A stretch of DNA of 64,000 bases, taken from NCBI GenBank assembly GCA_013415865.1, contig CP058896.1, positions 1,469,957-1,533,956 of the forward strand, in the 5' to 3' direction. The first letter of the stretch is position 1. The number at the start of each line of letters is the position of its first letter. The stretch comes from Methanomassiliicoccales archaeon (GTDB taxonomy: Archaea; Thermoplasmatota; Thermoplasmata; Methanomassiliicoccales; UBA472). Of the stretch, positions 50,911 to 59,179 are shown one piece after another. A program made the position numbers and the translations under genes. The notes beneath the pieces are model-generated. The model did not search any database and was not told the DNA's origin. It saw only the letters and a program-made list of their open reading frames with translations.

Positions 50911-51822
50911 TCAATCAACCAGCCCCCTTCCTGTAAGCCTGAGGAACACATCCTCAAGCGTCGCTCTCCTGATGGTGATGGTGACGGGCCCAAACCTCTC
51001 CTTTACCTGGGATGCGATGTCCTCGCAACAATTGGCATAGATCAAAAGACGGTCTGCCGTCCTCTCATGGTCCCATCCCCTTTCTATGACGAATCTCTCC
51101 ATATCATCGTTCGGCTCATCGATCTCAACGACCTCGCTGCCGACCTCGTCTGCGATAAGCTTCGATGGCGCGCCCTCTGCAACGATCCTTCCCTTATCCA
51201 TGATCACCAGTCGGTCGCAAAGCTTCTCCGCCTCGTCCATGTAATGCGTGGTAAGAAGCACAGTGACCCCTTTTTTCTTTAATTCCCTTATCCTTTCCCA
51301 GATCAGGTGCCTTGCCTGAGGGTCCAGGCCTGTGGTGGGCTCGTCCAGTATGAGGACCTTTGGGTCGTTCATCAAGGCCCTTGCTATGATGAGCCTCCTT
51401 TTCATCCCTCCAGATAAATGCTGGACGTTGACATCGCGCTTTTCAATGAGCTGCATGAACTCAAGCAGCTCATCTGCCTTGTACGACGCCGAACGCTTGT
51501 CAATATTGAAGTATCTGGCATAGACGGTCAGGTTCTTATGTACTGTGAAGTCGGGGTCGAGATTGTTGTCCTGAGGCGCGACGCCTATCGCCGCCTTGAT
51601 CTCGCGGGGCATCTTTTTAACATCCATGCCAAGCACCCTGAGCTCACCTGATGTGATTGGCGAGGCGCAATGGATCATCTTCATCGTCGTGCTCTTGCCT
51701 GCACCATTGGGGCCTAGGAATCCGAAACACTCCCCACTTATTACATCGAGATCAATATTGTCGACCGCCAGGAAATCATCAAATCGTTTGACAAGACCCC
51801 TAGCCTTTATTACGTCGCTCAT
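50911..51822 (-). CDS. ABC exporter ATPase (NodI/DrrA-like)
   Basis: A 303-residue ATPase. Walker A is GPNGAGKSTT, the signature LSGGMKRRL, Walker B VLILDEPTTGLD and switch His TTHYMDEAEKLCDR. The extended C-terminal region (from about residue 225) is typical of DrrA/NodI types. It pairs with the ABC-2 permease directly downstream. Confidence 0.92.
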   Translation of the reverse strand: MSDVIKARGLVKRFDDFLAVDNIDLDVISGECFGFLGPNGAGKSTTMKMIHCASPITSGELRVLGMDVKKMPREIKAAIGVAPQDNNLDPDFTVHKNLTVYARYFNIDKRSASYKADELLEFMQLIEKRDVNVQHLSGGMKRRLIIARALMNDPKVLILDEPTTGLDPQARHLIWERIRELKKKGVTVLLTTHYMDEAEKLCDRLVIMDKGRIVAEGAPSKLIADEVGSEVVEIDEPNDDMERFVIERGWDHERTADRLLIYANCCEDIASQVKERFGPVTITIRRATLEDVFLRLTGRGLVD

Positions 51823-51914
51823 CTTCCATTGTAACGGTACGGTGTTATTTCTCTATATGCCGTATGCTTCAATTAATGGAAATCCCGTGAATTAGCCACA
51901 TCATCCATGACCCC

Positions 51915-53492
51915 ATGCAGATCGAGGTCGTTCTGATGATCATCAATCTCGCCCTCGTTGGTGCGGCACTGGGGGCTTTCACAGGGGTGGCTCCAGGCAT
52001 ACATGTCAATACATTGGCCCAGTTGGTGTTACTGTTATCACCTGTCCTCTTAGGCTGCATCTCCGTCGCGCTCGCTGCGGTCGGTCTGGACGCCAGCATC
52101 GCCCCTATGCTTTTGGCCTGCATGCTCGTCTCGGCGGCGATCGTCCATAGTTTCCTTGATTTCATCCCGTCCGCGCTATTCGGGGCGCCTGAGGAACAAG
52201 AGTCCCTATCCGCGCTTCCAGCTCACAAACTCCTCCTTTCAGGTAGGTCGATGGAGGCGATCACCTGTGCAGCCTCTGGCTCCTTGACAGGAGCATTGGT
52301 GGCCATCTTGATCAGCGTACCCCTTGTTCTAACATTTAGCACATTCCCTTATTTGGCGGGGCGCATCGACCCATTCATCCCTGGCCTTCTCCTTTGCACA
52401 GCGGTCCTGCTCATCGTCACCCAACCGAAAGGCGATGGCGCTGAATGGTCCATCCTTGTACATAGGTGTGATGATGCCACGATTGACATCAGGAGGCCCA
52501 TACCGGTCGACGGCCAGCAGGTGACGGTCACCGGACATGTCGTGCGGGACGGGCCTTTTTCAAAGAGGATCTTGGTCAAGGGCAACTCATGGAGGCTTCA
52601 GGGGAGGACCAAGGTCGAAGGGATGGTCACCGTCCACGGTGTATGGAAGGTCCGAAGAAGGAGATGGGTACCGATGGCCCACGCCTTTTTTTGCTTCATG
52701 CTCTCTGGTGCTATAGGGGTGGTGGCGATGGACGGAAGACCTCCAGGGTCCGATCTCTTTGCCGGACTCGATGGCAATCTTCTGTTTCCTATGTTGACAG
52801 GCCTCTTCGCCATGCCTGCACTGATCGTTTCCTCTTCGGCCTCCAAAGTCCCCCTACAGGACCTCGATTCCTTCCAGATGGCGGACCGCAGATCCTCTTT
52901 TAAAGGCGTATGGGCAGGTCTATTTTCGGCCTGGGTGCCAGGGGTGACCGCTACCGCAGGTACGGTCCTCGGGGAGCTGCTGGGCAACGGAAGAATGGTC
53001 CAGGAAGATGCTGACATCAGGTTCATCTCGATGACGGCATCCATCGGGACGGCGGCCACCGTGTTCGGCATAGTGGCCATGACAGCGACAGGAAGCGGCG
53101 GCACTGGGGTGCTTATCGCTGTCGGGGAGATCGCCCCGATGGGACGGCCCAGCTCGCTGGACATGCCCACGGCGCTCCTTCTGGCAGCCCTGGTCGCTTC
53201 ATTGGTCGGATATGAACTGACCATCTTCAGCGGCAGGAGGCTGGCCGCCAGGATATCAGGTACGGACGCCTCAAGGTCTTCCAAGGCCATCATTCTCTTC
53301 GAGCTCATCTTGATCGGGGCCTTCACAGGGCTCCCTGGCCTCATTATGCTGGCGGCGTCAACGTTGGTAGGTATGGTCCCACCAGCTGTAGGAGTCAGCA
53401 GGGTCAGCATGACGGGATGCCTTATCCTCCCCTTGCTGCTCTCCTATTTTCATCTCTCCCATCAGGTGCTCTATCTTCTAGGGGGCTTATGA
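51915..53492 (+). CDS. TctA-like tripartite tricarboxylate transporter permease with soluble insertion
   Basis: A 525-residue membrane protein matching the archaeal TctA (COG1784-like) family. The first half has GAFTGVAPGIHVNTLAQ and the second GVWAGLFSAWVPGVTATAGT, the repeated motifs of a two-fold pseudo-symmetric permease. Residues about 172-250 form a soluble insert rich in beta strands (VTVTGHVVRDGP, VEGMVTVHGVW), OB-like. No TctB or TctC partner is present. The DUF457 gene follows by one base. Confidence 0.78.
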   Translation: MQIEVVLMIINLALVGAALGAFTGVAPGIHVNTLAQLVLLLSPVLLGCISVALAAVGLDASIAPMLLACMLVSAAIVHSFLDFIPSALFGAPEEQESLSALPAHKLLLSGRSMEAITCAASGSLTGALVAILISVPLVLTFSTFPYLAGRIDPFIPGLLLCTAVLLIVTQPKGDGAEWSILVHRCDDATIDIRRPIPVDGQQVTVTGHVVRDGPFSKRILVKGNSWRLQGRTKVEGMVTVHGVWKVRRRRWVPMAHAFFCFMLSGAIGVVAMDGRPPGSDLFAGLDGNLLFPMLTGLFAMPALIVSSSASKVPLQDLDSFQMADRRSSFKGVWAGLFSAWVPGVTATAGTVLGELLGNGRMVQEDADIRFISMTASIGTAATVFGIVAMTATGSGGTGVLIAVGEIAPMGRPSSLDMPTALLLAALVASLVGYELTIFSGRRLAARISGTDASRSSKAIILFELILIGAFTGLPGLIMLAASTLVGMVPPAVGVSRVSMTGCLILPLLLSYFHLSHQVLYLLGGL

Positions 53493-53493
53493 G

Positions 53494-53913
53494 ATGAGCA
53501 ACCCTCTGGCCCATGCATCCTTCGCATTCATGGTAGCTGCTCCTTACGCGGCCCTCTCTGGCGTCGGGAAAGAGATGGCCTTCATAGCGGCCATAGCATC
53601 GATGCTTCTTGACCTGGACGCCGTCATCTCACCGTCCAATAGGTATGAACATGCACTTCATTCGCCGACCGTGCTGGCCATCTCCTTGGTCGCTCCCTTG
53701 GTGGCCATGCTCATCAGTATCGGTCCCTTCATCCCATGTTTGCTATCTTTGGCGGTCACCTCACATCTTGTACAGGACGTCCTCCAAGGAGAGATCGGGC
53801 TCGAAAATGGCATTTTCCTCGGCCGGGGGAACACCCTGTTCCATCCAAAGATCGCCAACGTCATCGATCTGGCGAGCATCCCTGTCTCACTTGTCTTCAT
53901 GATGCTGTTCTAG
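53494..53913 (+). CDS. DUF457/YdjM-like membrane-bound metal hydrolase
   Basis: A 139-residue membrane protein with about four hydrophobic helices. Conserved polar residues occur as NPLAHASFAF, LLDLDAVIS, HALHSPT and SHLVQDVL, typical of the DUF457/YdjM group that probably binds metal in the membrane. The reaction is unknown. It starts one base after the TctA-like gene. It converges with the polymerase gene, overlapping its end by four bases (TAG on each side). Confidence 0.75.
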   Translation: MSNPLAHASFAFMVAAPYAALSGVGKEMAFIAAIASMLLDLDAVISPSNRYEHALHSPTVLAISLVAPLVAMLISIGPFIPCLLSLAVTSHLVQDVLQGEIGLENGIFLGRGNTLFHPKIANVIDLASIPVSLVFMMLF

Positions 53914-56063
53914 GGAATCTCATCTCCCATTCTAATGATGTCATGATCAAAGGGTGACAGGAGCTCGCTCGCTGCCCTCCGTACAAGGTCGACATATCGC
54001 TCAGCGTCATACGCCTCGTCCCCGTCCAGGAGCTGTGAGGGCTTCGCCTTCCCTTCCCCGGAAAGGATGACGTATCCCAACATCTCCCCCGGCGGGACCC
54101 GGAATCCAGATGCCTTCAGGGCCCTGAGGGCCTCTAAGGTCTCACTGCGCCTCGGGGCGTATTCCTCCAGCTCCCTGGAGACCCTCTTGGTGATGACGAG
54201 CTTCTGCAATGGGACGGTCCCCGCCCTGAGCTCTTCCACGAAATGTCTGGCGACAGCGATGACATCAGGCAACCGCTCCCTGAGCTCCATGGACCCGCCG
54301 CAGGAGGCCATCACACTGAGCATACCTTCTTGCATCTCACGGACAACGATGGGCGTGTCGCCCTTCCTCAGGGCTATTCCCCTAAGCTTCATCTCTCCAT
54401 TCTCGAACAGTCCATAGTATCTGTTCAGCGCCCCGATACCTGTCGTCACGCTCGGAAGGAACACTATCCATCTGTATCTCCCTTCTAGCTGGAGCGGTAT
54501 ACCGACCCTCCTCGACACATCAGCGCAGAACGCGGCGGCATCACCCTCGCCCTTCAGCCAAAGAGAGTCGACTATGCCGTGCAGTATCCTGAACCCCCTT
54601 TCCTCGGCCATCTCCGACGTGCGCAGCATGATCTCTCTCCCATAGGCGTTTATGGCCTCGTGGCACTCGATGCGGCCGAACCGGGCGTTCCGGTAACCGG
54701 TGTAGCCAAAGCACGTCACGAGAACCCATTTGAGGGCCTTGGCCATCTGGGAGTAGGCGCCCTTCCTACGTCCCCCCTCCTTTGCCAGACGCTTCAAGGC
54801 GAGACGCCTCTTTATGATGGGCCTGAGCACCGTCGGGAGAAGCCCCTCCCTCCTCTCACATATATGGTATCCTATGCCGGGGACCATTTTCCTAGAGTCA
54901 GGGCAACATGTGCATTTGAGCGTCTCAGGAGAGATGTTGTGAACGACCATGATGCTAGGATAAAGAGAGGCGAAGTCGACCTCAAAGACACCGTCATGGA
55001 TACCGACCTTGGGCTCGTATATGAAACCGCCCCGGTCGGAGAGGAGCAGGTCCCCTGCGGTCTTGAAATCTTCAGGAAGGTTCTTCTTCCAGAGCACAAG
55101 CGTGCCCTGTCTCAGGGCCTCGTTGACCTGCATGGAGCTTATCGCCGTTCCAGGGGAATTCCGGGACATCTCCTGCAAAGGCATCTTCGAAAGCCTGCTG
55201 AGGTCTATTATGCCGTTCAGACCCGCCTCGTCATACATGAAAGAGCCTGCGGCATCGATATGCACCCTTCCGCGCATTTTATGGGCCGGGGCCTTGTAGA
55301 CCATGCGTCCATAGGTGAAATAGCTCTTTCCCTTTGAACGCCTCATGCCCGTGTCCCGACCGAGCTCCAACCCAATTCCATGCAACGAGGCCCGACAGGA
55401 GAGATAGTCCAGGTAGAAGCCATCCCCGCCGTCGCTCACGATGATGTCAGGGTCTTGCGAACGGATGGAGATAGAAAGACGGTCGAGGATGCTGGCCTCA
55501 TCCCCTTCCATGACATCATCGCCGAGAACGACACGCTCCAGAGGATCAGCGGGCGTGGGTATGCGGTTCTTCGCCCGGACATCGACCTTAAGCTCGGCGA
55601 CCTTCAGCTCAGGCAGGGGGTAGTCGAGGCGCCAAGGCGTGTCCAGGTGGTGGAAGTGGCCATTGTACTCCAGCAGCCCCATCGGGAACAGTCCGTGCGA
55701 CATGAAATAGCGAAGGTCCATGCGCAGGTCGACGTTGAATAGCATATAATCGCGATAGAGCCCCCATCGGTCGATGCTGCGCGCCATCGGAATGAGATCG
55801 TGGTAGGACGGAGGGACGATGCGCAGCACCCTTCTCTCCTTGTCACCGAGCCAGATCCTTCTCCTCTCCTCGGTCACACCGTCGAAACCGGACATCCGGA
55901 GCGCAGAACGAAGCTCCTCTTCCCGCTCCTTCGGGGCCCAGACGTAGAATGCGGGCCTGAAGCTATTGTCAACGATCTTCTCAGTGCCGTTCCTTGTCCT
56001 CAGCCAGATGACCATCGAGTCGTTGGTGTTGTCCGGGTAGCAGTCAATGATCCATCCTCTCAT
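53910..56063 (-). CDS. Family-B DNA polymerase, PolB2-like with altered motifs
   Basis: A 717-residue B-family polymerase (numbered from 56063). Motif A is intact (DFASLYPSI, D363) and motif B is seen (KALKWVLVTCFGYTGY, 442-457). Motif C reads HGIVDSL (495-501) instead of YGDTDS, so the first Asp is replaced by I497 and only D499 remains. Exonuclease motifs are lost: no DxE at Exo I, and Exo II reads DPDIIVSDGGDGFYLDY. This resembles archaeal PolB2, once thought inactive but reported, as I recall, to act in damage-induced mutagenesis in Sulfolobales. The start at 56063 overlaps the upstream small gene; the frame farther up is inside it. The stop is TAG. Confidence 0.87.
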   Translation of the reverse strand: MRGWIIDCYPDNTNDSMVIWLRTRNGTEKIVDNSFRPAFYVWAPKEREEELRSALRMSGFDGVTEERRRIWLGDKERRVLRIVPPSYHDLIPMARSIDRWGLYRDYMLFNVDLRMDLRYFMSHGLFPMGLLEYNGHFHHLDTPWRLDYPLPELKVAELKVDVRAKNRIPTPADPLERVVLGDDVMEGDEASILDRLSISIRSQDPDIIVSDGGDGFYLDYLSCRASLHGIGLELGRDTGMRRSKGKSYFTYGRMVYKAPAHKMRGRVHIDAAGSFMYDEAGLNGIIDLSRLSKMPLQEMSRNSPGTAISSMQVNEALRQGTLVLWKKNLPEDFKTAGDLLLSDRGGFIYEPKVGIHDGVFEVDFASLYPSIMVVHNISPETLKCTCCPDSRKMVPGIGYHICERREGLLPTVLRPIIKRRLALKRLAKEGGRRKGAYSQMAKALKWVLVTCFGYTGYRNARFGRIECHEAINAYGREIMLRTSEMAEERGFRILHGIVDSLWLKGEGDAAAFCADVSRRVGIPLQLEGRYRWIVFLPSVTTGIGALNRYYGLFENGEMKLRGIALRKGDTPIVVREMQEGMLSVMASCGGSMELRERLPDVIAVARHFVEELRAGTVPLQKLVITKRVSRELEEYAPRRSETLEALRALKASGFRVPPGEMLGYVILSGEGKAKPSQLLDGDEAYDAERYVDLVRRAASELLSPFDHDIIRMGDEIP

Positions 56064-56304
56064 ATGGACCTGCCCTCCTGAGCTTGGCCAGCTCCTTTTC
56101 CTGCTCAAGGAGCATCGATAGGACCGCGCCCTCGAAGGGATCGTTGAAGGCCGCATAGGTCGAGGCGGAGGCGTGCATGCGGACCTTGTTCATCATCTGG
56201 TCGAAGATCTCCCGGTCCTCCTTTGGGAGGGCCCTCCTGAACTCATTCCAGCTCTGGATCATCGTCTCGGCGGTGTTGCGGTATGTGGGGACGGTCCTAC
56301 CCAT
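56044..56304 (-). CDS. Small helical protein between RecA-like and PolB2-like genes
   Basis: An 86-residue, mostly helical protein overlapping the RecA-like gene (8 bp) and the polymerase gene (20 bp). It has SWNEFRRALPKEDREIFDQM, then a conserved-looking ASASTYAAFNDPFEGAVLSM and a basic/acidic C-terminal coil. I know no family. Its strict position suggests it is a third subunit of the polymerase system. Confidence 0.7.
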   Translation of the reverse strand: MGRTVPTYRNTAETMIQSWNEFRRALPKEDREIFDQMMNKVRMHASASTYAAFNDPFEGAVLSMLLEQEKELAKLRRAGPYERMDH

Positions 56305-57052
56305 CGACCTCGCCCCCGTACTCGTCCAACGTGGTCTGGTTCCTCGGCACCGGGCGATATAGGGTCCCCACCCCTTCCTTGGGGAGCACGAGCTTCACCC
56401 AGGTCCCCCTCCCTTCGACGCGGACGACGCGGTCTGCACTGTCATAGAGGAGCGGCCTGAGCCCTTTCTTGGTGAGCATCTTCGACAGTCCGTAGTTCGT
56501 CACGACCGTGACCAGTTCGTTCTCATCGGTCAACTGTCGGAGCTTCCCCATCGCCCTCCTCATCAGCTGTAGGGACTCTGCCCAGTTCATGTCAGCGTCC
56601 TGAAAAAGGTCTGGGAAGCAGGAGATGACCACCAGACCTGTGCCGATCCGCCTAACCTCAGGGTCCAGCATGTCCTCGATGAGCGTGGACATCTGATAGG
56701 CGGTGAACGCTCTCGAGACGGTGATGTTATGCAGAACCTCCTCAGGGTCCACGCGATACCTCTTACATATGGCGCTCAGCTCATATGGGTTGACGGAGTT
56801 CCCACCATCGATCCAGATCACCTGTTCATGCATCTCGGTGACGGCGTTGAAGCAGTAAAGGTTGACGAGATCGAAGACCATGCGGTCGGAACTGTCGATG
56901 AAGGTGATGGTGCCTGGTTCCAGGCCACCGAGCAACGCATCCACGGGCGGGAGGGAGGTGCAAAGTGTCCGACATCGGTATGTCCTGTCCACCACCCCTA
57001 TGCGGGGCCGGCCCTCGGTCTCCATATAAGCGAATTCCATAGTGCTCACCAT
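56297..57052 (-). CDS. RecA-fold protein lacking Walker A (RadB/ImuA-like)
   Basis: A 251-residue RecA/RadB-like protein. The pre-loop GGLEPGTITFID is kept, but the Walker A position reads DSSDRMVFDL, with no GK(S/T). The Walker B strand is TGLVVISCFPDLF and the last strands (VRVEGRGTWVKLVLPKEG) match RadB. First gene of the polB2-like operon, in the position of ImuA in bacterial mutasomes. GGAG lies four bases before the ATG and a TATA box is at 57068-57081. The stop is TAG. Confidence 0.75.
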   Translation of the reverse strand: MVSTMEFAYMETEGRPRIGVVDRTYRCRTLCTSLPPVDALLGGLEPGTITFIDSSDRMVFDLVNLYCFNAVTEMHEQVIWIDGGNSVNPYELSAICKRYRVDPEEVLHNITVSRAFTAYQMSTLIEDMLDPEVRRIGTGLVVISCFPDLFQDADMNWAESLQLMRRAMGKLRQLTDENELVTVVTNYGLSKMLTKKGLRPLLYDSADRVVRVEGRGTWVKLVLPKEGVGTLYRPVPRNQTTLDEYGGEVDG

Positions 57053-57067
57053 ACACTCCTTGGCCTA

Positions 57068-57081
57068 TCGATATAAAGCGG
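57068..57081 (-). promoter_or_regulatory. TATA box of the polB2-like operon
   Basis: On the minus strand CTTTATATCGATA lies 16-29 bp upstream of the ATG at 57052, with GGAG between the two. It is 40-60 bp from the palindromes at 57124-57143. Confidence 0.45.
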
Positions 57082-57123
57082 TGAAGGTGAGGGGTCCCCG
57101 AAAGTATGCCAGTCATAGGCCAG

Positions 57124-57143
57124 CAACAGTGTTGTTAGACAAC
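57124..57143. promoter_or_regulatory. Two overlapping palindromes in a divergent promoter
   Basis: CAACA-G-TGTTG (57124-57134) and GTTGT-TAG-ACAAC (57131-57143) are perfect palindromes sharing TGTTG-type half-sites. They end three bases before the TATA-like TTTTGTATAT (57144-57153) of the beta-lactamase-fold gene and lie about 45 bp behind the TATA of the polB2-like operon, so one regulator could control both. Confidence 0.5.
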
Positions 57144-57176
57144 TTTTGTATATCCGCCGAGCAATAGGCGGTCCTC

Positions 57177-58208
57177 ATGGAAGGGGATGCGCTCACCGTA
57201 AAGGTCGGTAACGGTGTAGAGGTGTCAGCGGCAGGGTTCGCATGTCATCTCGATCCAAGGAGCCTGTCCTCGAAGGACGCCCTTCCAGGAAGCGTTTTCT
57301 GCACGTCCCATGCGCATTCTGACCACATACCCACGAAGTATGAGAGGAAGGGAGAGAACAGGATCGTCAGCACGGACTTCACAAGGAGGTTCATATCAGA
57401 GGTCAAGGGAAAGGACCTTCTCCCACAGGAACACCCGAAAGTGACGATGTACAACGCGGGACATGTGACAGGATCGGTGATGTTCGAGATCGAGATCGAT
57501 GAGCAGAAGGTGCTCTATACAGGTGATTTCTGCACAAGGGACCGCTTCAGGATAGAGGGAGCGAGGCCGAGGAAGGTCGACTATCTGATCATGGAGGCGA
57601 CATATGGCCGACCTGAATATGTGTTCCCGCCCACCGACCGTATGTTCGGGATCATGAAGGATTGGATAGAGGACAGCTTGGCCCAGAACTACTCCGTGGT
57701 CCTCTTCACCTCTTCGAACCTGGGCAAGACGCACGAGCTGATACATGCGTTGAGGGACTTTGGCCCTCACGTCCACGGGACGATCTCTAGCACGAGCAGG
57801 GTCCTTAAGAAATGTGGATTAGAGCTTGATTACGTTGAAGAGGGGGACAGCTGTGGGGATGGCCCCTTTGTCCTTATAGGTGCGAACAATCAACGCGCCT
57901 TCGCGGAGATAATGCAGAGGCACAGAGGGGTAAGGAAAATGAGGAGGGCCACGGTCACGGGCTGGGCCGCTGGAAGGCGCGGCGGCCTCGATCGGGGCCG
58001 CAACTACGGCATCGACGAGGCATTCGCGATATCGGACCATTGTGACTACAATGAGCTGATGGCCTTCGTCAAGGCATGCTCCCCAAAGAAGGTGTTCCTG
58101 GAGCATGGGTATTCCCTGGAACTGGCAGAGAGCATCAGAAGAGAGACAGGCATCGAGGCATGTCCCGTCCCCAACCCCAAGGGCCAACAATCGTTGATGA
58201 GCTATTGA
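57177..58208 (+). CDS. Metallo-beta-lactamase-fold nuclease (COG1236-like)
   Basis: A 343-residue MBL-fold hydrolase. Metal motifs are CTSHAHSDHI, AGHVTGSVMFEI, YTGDFCTRD and the late AISDHCDYNEL with FLEHGY. It resembles short COG1236 proteins (CPSF-like RNA nucleases and SNM1/ligase-associated DNA exonucleases). A TATA-like GTATAT sits about 27 bp before the ATG, implying a leaderless mRNA. It is divergent from the polymerase operon and may be a repair exonuclease of that system. Confidence 0.85.
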   Translation: MEGDALTVKVGNGVEVSAAGFACHLDPRSLSSKDALPGSVFCTSHAHSDHIPTKYERKGENRIVSTDFTRRFISEVKGKDLLPQEHPKVTMYNAGHVTGSVMFEIEIDEQKVLYTGDFCTRDRFRIEGARPRKVDYLIMEATYGRPEYVFPPTDRMFGIMKDWIEDSLAQNYSVVLFTSSNLGKTHELIHALRDFGPHVHGTISSTSRVLKKCGLELDYVEEGDSCGDGPFVLIGANNQRAFAEIMQRHRGVRKMRRATVTGWAAGRRGGLDRGRNYGIDEAFAISDHCDYNELMAFVKACSPKKVFLEHGYSLELAESIRRETGIEACPVPNPKGQQSLMSY

Positions 58209-59173
58209 GCCGTCCCCTTTCCCCAGACCGATGGATACACCCCTGTAGGCATCAGCACCCTGTCGGTCCTGACCACGACCCCCTCATCCATCTTGACCAT
58301 GTCCTGTGCTGATACCAGTGCCACGCCAAGTGCAACGCACTCACCCTTCTGGGTCATCAATGCGGTCAATCCTCCTTTGGACAGGGACTCGTCCACGCTG
58401 ATGACGCCCGGCGCGGCGAGGCTCGCCCCGTGGCAAAGCGCGTCCACGGCCCCGTCCTTCACCACGGTCTTAGGCAGAGGCTCGACAAGCACCTCCAAGG
58501 GGCGTATCATGGTCCTGAGCCATTCTTTGTCCGAGCCATCCCTGTACATGACCACGGCATCCTTGAGGTCGTGCAATTTGACGGAGGAATCCTCGGTCAT
58601 GCTACCAGACCTGGTCCGGCGCAATGATTCCATGTTCGCCCCTACGCCCAAAGCCTCACCGATGTCCACGCACAAAGTCCTGATGTATGTCCCGGCATCG
58701 CAATCGACCCTGAAAAGAGCGTCCCTGCCATCGATCTCCAGGATGTCTATGGAATGTACCCGCCTTATGCGCATCTGCCGTTTCACGGCCGCCCTCACTG
58801 GGGGGGTTTGATAGATATCGCCGACAAAGGTCCTGATGACCTCTTCCACCTTATCTGCTGGGCGGTCCCGGTGCAGCTTCAGATGACAGACGTATTGTTT
58901 GTCAGAACGTAGGACAAGGTCCGTCAATCTTGTCGCTCTGCCCAATGCGACCGGAAGGACCCCGCTGACCTGCGGGTCCAGGGTCCCACCATGGCCTATC
59001 CTCTTGACCTTGAGGATGTCCTTCACCCACGCCGTGACCTGGTGCGAAGTAGGTCCCTGTACTTTGTCCAGATTGATGACCCCTGCCTGAAGGAGCTCGT
59101 CGACCGTCCGCTCCTCTGGCATTTTGCCATGCCCAAGGTCCTTGGGCGACCTGTCCTTGACCAACCGGGCCAT
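58202..59173 (-). CDS. truB: tRNA/rRNA pseudouridine synthase, Cbf5 type
   Basis: A 323-residue TruB-family enzyme that makes Psi55 in tRNA and, in H/ACA particles, guided Psi in rRNA. It has INLDKVQGPTSHQV, the catalytic Asp in GHGGTLDPQVSGVLPVALG, the thumb LYQTPPVRAAVKRQMR-like segment and a C-terminal PUA domain. It closes the ribosomal operon after cmk (six-base gap). The stop is TAG. Confidence 0.95.
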   Translation of the reverse strand: MARLVKDRSPKDLGHGKMPEERTVDELLQAGVINLDKVQGPTSHQVTAWVKDILKVKRIGHGGTLDPQVSGVLPVALGRATRLTDLVLRSDKQYVCHLKLHRDRPADKVEEVIRTFVGDIYQTPPVRAAVKRQMRIRRVHSIDILEIDGRDALFRVDCDAGTYIRTLCVDIGEALGVGANMESLRRTRSGSMTEDSSVKLHDLKDAVVMYRDGSDKEWLRTMIRPLEVLVEPLPKTVVKDGAVDALCHGASLAAPGVISVDESLSKGGLTALMTQKGECVALGVALVSAQDMVKMDEGVVVRTDRVLMPTGVYPSVWGKGTAQ

Positions 59174-59179
59174 GCGACA

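Noticed and set aside
52598-53410. Antisense frame of 270 codons opposite the TctA-like gene
   Set aside because: Mirror image of a membrane gene; composition is Pro/Ser/Thr-rich and no domain is seen.
54579-55337. Plus-strand frame of 252 codons opposite the polymerase
   Set aside because: Opposite the motif-rich polymerase gene, with no recognisable domain and no ribosome site.
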